From Platynereis dumerilii (lineage: Eukaryota > Annelida > Polychaeta > Phyllodocida > Nereididae), in assembly GCA_026936325.1 (NCBI GenBank), contig JAPTHN010000011.1, positions 31,350,501-31,414,500 on the forward strand: a DNA stretch of 64,000 nucleotides, in the 5' to 3' direction. Position 1 is the stretch's first letter; every line of letters begins with the position of its first letter. A program made the translations under genes and the position numbers. The notes under the pieces are model-generated. The model did not search any database. It saw only the letters and a list, made by a program, of their open reading frames with translations, and was not told where the DNA came from. Positions 48,555-60,500 of the stretch are shown here, one piece after another.

Positions 48555-51500
48555 CCTATCCATCTATCTTTCTATCTTTTTCTCTATCTTTCTATCTGTC
48601 TATCCATCAATCGGTCCATCAAACCTATCAAATTGATAATGTCTATCTATCTAATTCATCTCAACAATTTTATGTAACTTATCTATCTTTTCCTTCCTGT
48701 CGTATATCATATATTATACTTTCTACCTTATTCTTCTTTCTGACTAATCTACTTTGTGCTTGCAATGCAGCTTATCTATTCTATCTTTCCTATCTGGCTC
48801 ATCTACCTTATCCTTCCAGTCTTATGTTTTCTATCACATCCTGTCCTTCCTATCTTCCCCAGGGGTGGATCCAGAAAATGTCCGATGGGGGGGGGGGGAG
48901 TTTACAAATGAAAATATACAAAAAATATGGGGATTCAATTTTTTTACATTAAAATCCTGAATACTCTAGTTCCCATTTGTATTTTTGTTTCTCTTTCCTT
49001 CAATGATGTTGTCTTCCTTTCTTACTTACCTGCCTTCTCTAAATCTCTGCTTGTTTGTTTTATTGTTTGGCTTATACCCTTATTTCTATGAGATTTATAA
49101 CTTATTTACATATATAGGCCTATGTATCATTGACATTTTGTATTTATCATGTAACTAGTGAATAACAATTTACTGATCACAAATACTTTCTTTGCAGTGG
49201 AAGAACATGATGAGGCCAGCAGTGACACAGGATCCTTTAGATGCAATAAAAAGAAAAATACAAACAACAAATCAAATGTATACAGCGCCACCCAGACACC
49301 CCGACCATAATAAAAGCATTCCACCTCCGATGTTGAAATATAACTGTTGAAAAATGGTTTTCCCCACAACGTAATAAAAACGTTTCCCAAAAATGTTGAA
49401 AAATGTTTCCTCAAAACGTAAAAATAACGCTTTTTCCATTACGTAATGAAAACATTTTCCAAATACATCAAATAACGGTTTTCTCATAACGTAAAATAAC
49501 CATTCTCCAAATAATGTAATAAACGCATGCATTGGCAAACATTCTAAAAACATCTTTGTGATGCGTTGAATAAATGTTTGCCAAAAGAGTGAATTAAAAA
49601 TGTTATATCAACAGAAAATAAATGATAAATTATAACCATGGGAGAAAACATCAAAATAACGTTTAAAAAACGTTTTTGGAAAACCGTTAAATCCAAACGT
49701 AATTTTGCTGATTATTTGACGCAATTGGAAACAGTTTTTGGAAACATCAGCATGACATTATTCAAACCGTTTGTGTCAAACGTTTAAATCATGTTTTTTG
49801 GACCATCCAATTTAACATTATTTAAACGTAATGAAAAAACGGTTTTTCAACGGATTTTCGACCGTTTATAAACGTAATTTAAACGTAATTGTGTTTGTTG
49901 GGTGGTTACACCTATACCATGTCAATTATATCTGCCTAAGTAGGCAAAAATTATATTTGTACTTTTCTACAGATTGATCACAGACTTGAATCCAAGATAT
50001 ACTACAGTGTTTTTCGGGAGGGCGAGTTACAAAAAATAGTCGCTGCAAATACACTTACTGAGATACAACCAAAAACAACTCCACAAACAGATCAAACTTT
50101 TCGAATTGGACTTCCCAAATCAGTGGGTAGGTTTACTACATTTTAGTTGACTGTCCTTGCCATATTTATGTGGAATCCAAGTTGTGTTCCATGCTGTTGA
50201 AGTGTGATATCATGTGAGGACTCAGTGTCACAGTTGAAGTGTGATGTCATGTGAGGACTCAGTGTCACAGTTGAAATGTGATGTCATGTGAGGACTCAGT
50301 GTCACAGTTGAAGTGTGATGTCATGTGAGGACTCAGTGTCACAGTTGAAATGTGATGTCATGTGAGGACTCAGTGTCACAGTTGAAATGTGATGTCATGT
50401 GAGGACTCAGTGTCACAGTTGAAGTGTGATGTCATGTGAGGACTCTGTGTCACAGTTGAAGTGTGATGTCATGTGAGGACTCAGTGTCACAGTTGAAGTG
50501 TGATGTCATGTGAGAACTCAGTGTCACAGTTGAAGTGTGATGTCATGTGAGGACTCAGTGTCACAGTTGAAATGTGATGTCATGTGAGGACTCAGTGTCA
50601 CAGTTGAAGTGTGATGTCATGTGAGGACTCTGTGTCACAGTTGAAGTGTGATGTCATGTGAGGACTCAGTGTCACAGTTGAAATGTGATGTCATGTGAGG
50701 ACTCAGTGTCACAGTTGAAGTGTGATGTCATGTGAGGACTCAGTGTCACAGTTGAAATGTGATGTCATGTGAGGACTCAGTGTCACAGTTGAAATGTGAT
50801 GTCATGTGAGGACTCAGTGTCACAGTTGAAGTGTGATGTCATGTGAGGACTCTGTGTCACAGTTGAAGTGTGATGTCATGTGAGGACTCAGTGTCACAGT
50901 TGAAGTGTGATGTCATGTGAGAACTCAGTGTCACAGTTGAAGTGTGATGTCATGTGAGGACTCAGTGTCACAGTTGAATGTGATGTCATGTGTGGACTCA
51001 GTGTCACAGTTGAAGTGTGATGTCATGTGAGGACTGAGTGTCGCAGTTGAAGTGTGATGTCATGTGAGGACTCAGTGTCACAGTTGAAGTGTGATGTCAT
51101 GTGAGGACTCAGTGTCACAGTTGAAGTGTGATGTCATGTGAGGACTGAGTGTCACAGTTGAAGTGTGATGTCATGTGAGGACTCAGTGTCACAGTTGCCA
51201 TCCCTATTCCCCAATGCTCCTCGACAGTGGCACTTGTTGTGTTTGAGGAGTCAGCATAGGTGATATAAATTTTATTGAAAGACAATGACTGTTGTAATTT
51301 ATAATCATGTATTATGCATTCTTCTGCAGGACCTGAATATGGAACATGTTTGGTACTGGAAAACAGCATTTGCAGGAACTCAAATGCAAGCTCCTTTTAC
51401 ACTCTTCCAAATAGATACACCTCGAATGTGGAGGAGAATGAACAGATGTTCCAGAGATCATTGGACGAAAGTTTGAAAATGTGTCCAAACTCTAACAGGG

Positions 51501-54500
51501 AGAAACTTGAGTACTACCTCTGCAGTCTCCACTTTCCTCGGTGCAACGGTGATGTAACGTTGATCGAGCCATGTCCTGATTTCTGCGAAGGTATGGCCCT
51601 TCATCATGGATTCCAAGAATAATTCTTGTAACATTTTATGTACTTAATGTCATATACAATTTCATATTAATTTTGTAGATGTAAAATGTATATCATATGT
51701 CGGAGATGTCCTATTTGGTTTTTGAAATTAAATGACATTAAAATAAAGAAAGAAGTTACAAAGCAGAAACCAAAGTGACACAATCTTCAGAAGACATGAA
51801 CATAAATAAAATCATGGGTATTTTTCAAGTTAAATAAATTATTGTTTTGTTCTTTCAGCAATTGTCGATGAATGTTTGGAAGTCGGAACAAATGTGCATT
51901 TCAGTTGCCGATCGCTCCGAGAAAGCAATGCCTCAAGCTGCATCAGTAATGGTGAAGCTGCAGGTAAATGACACGCTCTTTTGAAATATACAGAACACTT
52001 GATGATCATGAAGCTTCATAAAGAATACATTATGTGACTGAAAGGAAGACCGCTATCTATATACTGGGTATTCTCTAAAGTTACATTCATGAATGGGAAA
52101 AATATGACTTTTTATTGCTGAAAGTATCTGTACTGACTGTGCTTCTGTTTTCAGGCACCAATCTTTTTATGGGAGAAGTTAGCACCATAGAAATTTATGA
52201 AGGCATTTTATCAGATCAGTAAGTGCTGTTGTCAGAAATAACACTTTAAAATGATAAGTTAATCTCAAATGAAATTTACAAAGTTATTTATATATACCAG
52301 CCTCAGGTAGAATGTTTGATTTTTAAAAACAGTTTTACCGTATGACATATCATAAGGAAGCCTACTTACAGCAAACGTCAAAAGGACTGATTCATGCAAA
52401 ACTTGAGTGGTTGAGAGGCCTGAGGTCGTCCTATTTTCAAGGTATTTTAAAATTGATTATAACCACTCAACAGACTTTCTAGTTGGCTGTGAAACTACCT
52501 GTGTCATGCTTAAACATGTGGCTATATACACAGGGTCTCTCAACCAATAGCAGTCACTTATAAATGTATGAAGTCAAATCAGTCCTTTTGGCTTCAGCTG
52601 TAATATCCATATCGCTTCTTTCACTACATTTAATTATGTCACAATAGCATTGAGTTATTTTGATGATGAAACGATCTCTGTGTTTCCAGAGAAATCTACC
52701 AGCGGCACAGAGGCAATTTACCGGAAGTTTCTCGACCCGAGTGCCTCTGTCCTCAGCAAGCTCCACATCTGGCAGGGTCGCAGTGCTACGACAATGAAAT
52801 CAGGTTTATTCCCAGAATTCCTACTTCCCTCAGAGTATCAAAGACAAATGAACCACCAACAAATGTAGGTACTCGGACAAATGCGGATCCACAGCCAAAC
52901 GCTGGTCCACAGGCAAATTCTGGTCCACAGCCAATCGCTGGTCCACCTGCAAATGCTGGTCCACCCACAAATGCTGATATGGAATTATCTAGCAGCAAGC
53001 AACATCAGTCAGAAAATTTGTCGGGAGAATTTCTCACAGAGTACATCAATGATAACAACCGTTCGCCATTTTCAAATGACCCTGAAGAGGGAAGGTTCGC
53101 CACCTGGCTCTCCACACCTGGCATACAGAAGTTTACGGTTGAGATTCAACTTGAAAAAACAATTCTTGTAAGTTTTGCTAAAGATTTATCTTGTAGCCTC
53201 CTAGGCATAGGTCCGGCGGGGTATTATATATGTAAATGTAGTAATGTACATTTATGTGTAGAAAGCTTTTGATGTCTCACAACCTTTTTTGTTGTCATGC
53301 AACCACATTGTATTATTAAGTGGGCTTCCCCTGACACAGAGACCATGCAAAATAGTTTTACTGAGAGCTACTCAGCATGTGATTAGCGTCAATATAGAGA
53401 AGGACATGTCATACATGTATAGTTTGTATACATCAATCAGTGCATGTACAAACAGTTAAGTTGATCCTGTAAGACAGTTTCATGATTTGAAAGCATGTTA
53501 TATTACAGATGATTTCATATTTGTAGACATTTGAGATAGAAAAGACATCACGTTTCTGGCAATTTTCATTGGTTGAGAGAAGGTATGACACCACTCTCTC
53601 CTGAAAAGTGACATAGCGTTTTACATGGGTGACCAAGGCATTTTAAGCCATTGATCTCCTAACAGGAACTGACTTTAGCAGTTTCAAGTGAGAGTTAAGG
53701 TTTGTGTTTCACACATTTTCAGTAAATACATTCTGCAAGTCCAATGTTGTGCATTCAGACAATTAGGATCAGGTGATCCATGCAATGACTGTTTATACAG
53801 AAAATAAACATGTATAATTGTGAATGTAACATTTTCTCAGACGAGGGGCTCAGCTCAGGTGGCAGGACAATGGGCTACCAATCATGGGGTCATTGATCTG
53901 ATTCCCACTGGGATTTTCTTATGAATTCATGTTGACCACATCACTGGGCTACCATCCTGTATTGAGGGACTATTCAGAATTTAGGATTCTTGGGAGTTTT
54001 GTTTGAACTTCCTTTCAAAACTGTATACCCCCTTTGGTTTCATGCTTATTTGTACCACTCATACATTCCATATGGATTTTTAGTATGTTTCCTTTACTTT
54101 TATTAAAATTTCATACCCCCCTTTTAAAAGCGTGTTGTGAGTAATAAGTACCCCCCTTGAAACATGTGTGAAAAATTGGTGCTTGATAAATTAGTGTAAA
54201 TAGATGTGAAGCCATTCAGAGTCCGCTTGAAACTGATTTAATATCAATTGAAACAATCAACAGTAGTACAGAGGAGTGTGAAATACAACTGTTCATGAAG
54301 AAGTGAAAGAGTTCATGTGGATTGCGGTTTGACATGTGTGAACAACTGCCACAATGTAAGTTGGCCTTTGCTGTATACTATTGGTCAAAATTATGACATC
54401 ATTTTTGCAGCAAACATCACTTGCTTGAAGCAAGCTGAAAAAAAGTGACACGCAATGGGCAACTTGACCGATCACCTGGCCGGATTTTCTGATGTCAGAC

Positions 54501-57500
54501 CAGAAATTTTGCAAAATATTTTGTTATTTGAGAAAAGTCTACAAATATGAAATCATCTGTAAACACTCACAAGATCTCAAGTGAAAAATTCATTTTTTAT
54601 TCCATAAATCATTACAATAACAATAATTTTTGTAGGTAGATTCAGTGGATATCTACCTTCTAAAACCAATGCCAAGCAAGAGCTTGACCATAGAAATCAA
54701 ACAGGACGAAGAGTGGAATGTCATTCATCATTTTGCAAACCGATGTGAAGATCTTGGTTTCTCTGCCTTTGTGATCGCAGAGAGACCTGGCGTGGTTAGT
54801 TGCACTCCCCACAACATAGCTGGGGTGGAAAATGCGGGGTAAGATTTCTACACTGTGTTTGTGTCTTTATCGTCTGGAGTGACATTGTAGTCAGTTTCAG
54901 CGCATAATGAACAACAAAGACATAGCGATTTAATTAAATAATAATTTATTGCTTCACTGTAAGAAGCATTAAATTTTCAAAATAAACAGAGCTTAAAGTC
55001 TAGACATTTTATTTTGGCAGCAAGTTTTTAGCCAATAAAACAATCTATGATTAAGTCTGAGGTTTGATTTTTGGCTTATTAGGGTGAGCACACCATGACC
55101 AAGCATAATTTGGACTAAATTGATGTCCTATGACTAAATTGAAGTCCTATAGACTAAATTGATGTCCTATGATCCCCCCCAATGCTAAATTGCTGCTGCT
55201 CTTCAGTACATTTAGAGCTACTTTTAGCCTTCTGCTGTGACGTCATCAGCATTGTTGGCTCTATGACATCACTGAAACAATTGTGATGTCACAACAGCAG
55301 TAATAGAAGCAGTAGAATAAAATGGCTTCTTCAGCTGTGTTGACAGCAATGTTATTCTATTGGGACTACCCCAAAACCAGGGCTATGACATGCCAATACT
55401 TTCAAATTTTAAAAATGTCTTGACTATAAGTACAGAACGATTTCCATTCATTATACATTGGACCCCATTGTACCCAATTGTACCCCCATTGTACCAGCCC
55501 TCTCTATTTCATTACAGATTTACCAGTGACTATGTATTATCATGGAGACTGTCCAACAGTTCATTTGGCTTTGGGGATTATTTGAGATTGGAAGATGAGC
55601 GAATTTCGGAGTTCTATCAGGGTGATGCAGTGCGGGTAACTTTTGATGGGCCTCCTCTTGGAAATTTCACACATGATGAGAATTATCATGCAGTCACAGA
55701 AATTGACATAAAGAGAAGGTATGGTATTTAGAAAATATATTTTATCTTACATCTTAAGAGCCTGACATTATTGTCTGACATTATGTCTGTGTTTCTAAAT
55801 TGATGTCTGTGTTTCGAATGAATTTGTCTGCATTTCTGAACAAATTTGCCAGCGGCACAGAAGCAGTTTACCAGAAGTGTCTCAACCTGAATGCCTCCGT
55901 CCTTTTAAAACAAGCTCCACATCTCACAGGATGTGAATTGATTGTACTTCTACTGGGTTGATCTTGCAGGGGATTATTTTACAGATATCAATTGTTTATT
56001 GTTGTTTTCAGAACTTTTCCAATGATGGCTTGCAACTGCTATCAAGATGGCGTGAAGGATGATCAAGGTCAAGACTGCTATAATGGCACCCAATGTCCTT
56101 GCAAAGCAGAAATGGATACAAAGTTGTCTGGAAAACAGTGTGTAAGTAATTAAAATACAGTTTAAATACTGAGTTAACTAGAGACCTTTGTGCTGGTGAA
56201 CTTAACACAATTTATGGGATTCTCAAAAGTCAGGATGGATTATGTCTTCATTCTTATAGAATTTAGTTTAAATACTTTTTCTCATCTCCAGTGCTTGATA
56301 TTCGTTATGTCAATTAATAATTGAAATTAGATCATTCTATTTAATTAAGGTCAAATTGTGTGTCAAAACCATCAGTGCAGCATTGAATATATCATAGTCC
56401 AAGCATGATGATGATATTATAATATACTGATACTGTAGAAATATGAAAAACCAGACACAACCAATTTCAGATTGTATTCTTGCAAACTCTCTATGTAAAA
56501 CCAGACAAAGCTAGATTTTGACATCTTCAGTAACTTTATACATTGACTTGATCAGGATCGAAAGTTTCATTAGCTGTTTCTCAGAAACGTTTTGACAGAT
56601 AGATCCATACCAAACGATTTTGTACGGACATTGGTCATTTCAAATTATTACATAGTTTTTACAATATAAACTGCACCAGAAATGTCAGCATCTACAGAAA
56701 AGTATAAAGCTATGATTATTGTTGCAAAAGTGTCTTTGACACTAATTGTTTTTGCATTTAAGTTACCCTACATCGTGAAGCTGTATCCTACTCATGGTCT
56801 GCAGAGCGGCGGCACTCTGATCGTTGTTATGGGTGGTGGTCTTGGAAATGGCAGCCGAACTGTCACAGTTGGATCTCAGAACTGTGCTGTAAATACCACA
56901 CTGAGGTAAGATAGGATTTATATTGGATATTTAAAGTAAATTGTGAAATAATCTATCTGTTCAGACAGTTGAGTCCTCATATATATCTCTTTCAGTTAGC
57001 GTTCTATCTGGTAATCAGTAACAGACAGAATAAGCCAGAATTTCACCGTTTAACTATGAATATATCAAAGTGACAGCGAGGTTGAATCCATGTGTTGTTG
57101 TGTGATGTATTATAAAGGGTAATGTCTGGGATATATCCTTACTTTTCAGTAATTCAACTCTGATAGTGTGCATGACACAGCGTTTGCACGATGAAAGTCT
57201 CTTGGAGAAACCTCTCATCATCACACTTCGCACAAGAACAGGATTTACTGTGCATCACCAACACCCATTCATCTACAAGGCAGATCCAGTTATACGAGAT
57301 ATCTACCCGAGGATGTCTATCATCAGGTAGATTTGTTTTTGTGACCACGGACCAACTGTTCCTTGTCTTGTCGTGCTCTAGCTTATCTCAAATGAGAATG
57401 TATACTCTATGGTCGGTCCCACATTATTATTGCATTGATTTTCACAACTTTATTGCATTGCAATTACTTTGTGTTTTTTTTTTAGGGGAGGAGTGCTCCA

Positions 57501-60500
57501 AACTGTTATAGGAGAGAATCTTGACTCTGTCGCCTTCCCCAAGCTCATAGTTTACATGAAAGATGCAAATAGTGCAGAGGTGCTTCATCTTGGCCCACAT
57601 GTAAGGACTTTTCTTCATTACATAGTATTATCGAAGCCATGTTTTATCTACATAGGTTAACAAATGCAACCTTATCCCAGTTTTGTATCAGGCATAACGG
57701 GGAATCCAAATCTGTTCTTGAAATGGAGATATGACTTTTCCAACCTATTTCAATTTTCATTCAAAGTTTAGAAGTTTCTTTTAGTTTTCAACCGTTTTTT
57801 GCCTATTCGCGGTTCCCTATATTTTGTCAGTATGTGTCGTACAGCATTCTCATTGCCATGGTTGGAAAGCTCTGAAAATACCTTCGTTTTGCACACCAAC
57901 ATCAATAGTCTAGAATGATATCTTGACTACCATTTGCTCTTCACCCTACACTTTTTATGAACGAAAATGATGCAGATTGACTAATCCTGTAAAAAAGAGG
58001 TTTTGATTTTTTCACTGGTAATTGCTGTGATTCTCATTCTTCAAGTTCCAGAATGACTAAATACAAAATGTTTTGTTTTATACCATGGAAAGAGTTTGAT
58101 TCGTTAAGTAGTACCCCTGTAATGTTTTACAGAGTGGAGAAATTCAATGTTATTCATATATATTTAAAAATGTTCTATTTCTTTTAATTTTTAGGCTTGC
58201 TTTGTGAGAAACAGCACCGTGATGGAATGTCTTACACCAGTCATACCAGATATTGTATCGCGTGCTGTCATTCAAAGAAGATCGATCAGAAAAACTAGGA
58301 ATCACATCGGCAATAAAGGTATTAAAGACGAAGGTGAAACTGACACTCGCTACAAGCGGAACACCGTCAAGACGTGGCTCAATAACCGTGTGCTGGACTG
58401 GCACATGGGACTTCTACTTGATGGAGTAACAACTTATGTGGACCTCAGGAAGAGCCTCCCTGACAAGGCACAGCTGTTAATCTTCCCATCACCCAAGATC
58501 CACGAATTTGACCCAGAGGTTCAGGCCTACAAGTTACACAAGGGACAAAAGACAATTGCCATAAAGGTTAGGATGACAACCAAAAATTCCCTTAAAGATT
58601 GGTTATATCAATAAGCTGTATTCTACACAAGGACCAAAGCAGTGTTGCACCGGGCTGCTTTGGACCAACACGGTCCAGTACCACCACCTCTTCAGTACCG
58701 GACCGCTCTCAGTTCCAAAAAAAGCAGTCCAGAGGTTGTTTCAACTTGTTTGTACTCGAATACAGTGAAAATCAGCAACATTAAAAAAGTCAGACGAAGA
58801 AGAGGTTCTAGCCTTTCCCTTTTAGAAAAAATTGAGTGTAGATTAGAAACTAATTTGTCACTCAGCCAACCTCAACGCTGGTTCCGCAACACTAGTCTAA
58901 TAAAAGTCAGAATACTTTGAGATCTCGATCTTACAACGGATTTGTCATGTGAACATTATTCTTATTTCAGGGTGAAAAACTTCTAAATGGTGTCCAAGAA
59001 GACGACTACCACATCACAGTAGGGGATGGAGTTTGTGAATTGGATCATCTGAGCCAAAATCAAGGGCACTGTGTCCCACCTTCCCTAGAAGTTGCAACAG
59101 CCCAAGGTTCTGAAGCAATCAAAGGGGGTTACCAAGTCATGGTGAGCCTGTCATGACATTATCAAGAAATTGAAAAATTAAAAGAAAAGAAAATTTAAAA
59201 GAAAAAACACAACAGTAACTTACATTCTGGATGTCGCATACATGAATCCAGAGATCGGTAATCTAAATTCAAAATTTGCATTCTGTCTTGCGTTTTACAC
59301 CGCATACAGTATTGAGTTGATATGAGCCCTGTAACTGTATGGAAGAAGCAGTTTATTTAGAATTAAAGTGTCAGGAGTTTTTACTGCATGCAACTCTGGA
59401 CCCAATTATCCCGTGGGTAGTCAAGGTGGAGCTTCTGGTGTGCTTCCTGTTTGCCTCCCTGGCATCGTCCTGGCCGTAAAAAAATTATTGTAGAAAAATT
59501 CTGTTTATATTGCTGCGATGCTCCAATGACATATATACATCTAGGTAAGCTAAATTACCTGACGCTCTACCTGACACTCTGCTCTAATGTCTTCTGCTCT
59601 GACCATGTTTATGAGGCTCTCTCAAGAAAGAGGTGTCTGGATTTTCATCTGGCTGTATTGTTTTACACTGTTTCAGTTGGTTGCTGGTTATAATCCCCTA
59701 TCTTGAGTCTGAGGTCATTAGAGTCTGAACTTGACACCAATTTAAATGTGATTAGCATGAGATCGTCATTTGAGGAAATTACAAGCGCACGGAGCCCTAC
59801 TGTTTCAATATATATTAATGGGTTCTGTTCTGTCAGGAATGACTATGAGAATAAATAATTTCCTTATACGTGCGATGGCAATGAACATGTATTCTCAAAC
59901 TCTTCTGTTACCATCAGCGGAATGCTGTGGTAGATAATTTATCAGTACAGCAATTGTGACGTCGCATTCACTTCCGGTCACCAATGTTTTGTGACAATCA
60001 CATATTCAATTCCAGTCACCACTATTTTGTGACCATTACATATTCAGTTCTGGTAACCACGACTTTTTTAACCATTACAGATTCACTTCCGGTCACCACT
60101 ATTTTATGACCAATACATATGCAGTTCCGGTCACCACTATTTTGTGACCACCACATATTCAATTCCGAACACCACTATATTGTGGCCATCATTTCAATAC
60201 GTGCTGCCGTCAGTACCATGTCGGTGCAGTATTCTAAAAAGTGTACTAAAGGTGTTTGCAGATGCCGAAACATCCAAGAAGTCGTTCTACACAGCGCTAC
60301 AGCAGCCCGTCGACAAGATTCATTCCATTTAAGGCTTCGTCGCCATGATCATGGCAGGCAATGCCAGGAACTGCTTGGCAGGCAACTCCAAGGGCACCCT
60401 CTCCTGCGAGACAAAAGAACGACCAGAGGACAATCCGTCGCTTGGAGCTGAGGGTTGCTGAGCTCGGGACCTCTTGGGAGCCCTGTCAGGGAGAGTGTTG

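Larger units (their letters stand above)
44325..49903. mobile_element. 5.6-kb element with CCCAGCAAACACAA ends, in intron 2 of receptor kinase
   Basis: The left end CCCAGCAAACACAAACGGTT and the right end AATTGTGTTTGTTGGG are inverted. Both subterminal regions are packed with ACGTTTT/AAAACGT words in opposite orientation (44340-45680 and 49300-49890). The interior holds a 193-bp tandem array and tetranucleotide microsatellites. No transposase was recognised. The target duplication is unclear, and it could also be two smaller copies bracketing other sequence. Confidence 0.55.

Noticed and set aside
47043-48950. YLSIYLSI-type frames on both strands
   Set aside because: Direct translation of (GATA)n/(TATC)n microsatellites.
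52881-53171. Frame reading HSQTLVHRQILVHSQ over the exon 7 repeats
   Set aside because: Out of frame with the phase-consistent receptor exon; it is the shifted translation of the NAGPQ repeats.
53842-53915. Possible tRNA gene
   Set aside because: A- and B-box-like words are present but the acceptor and T stems do not pair; a SINE head fits better.
58599-58920. Open frames just after receptor exon 14
   Set aside because: They run on from the exon past the GTTAGG donor; the next exon at 58971 joins in phase 0 and continues IPT3, so this is intron.
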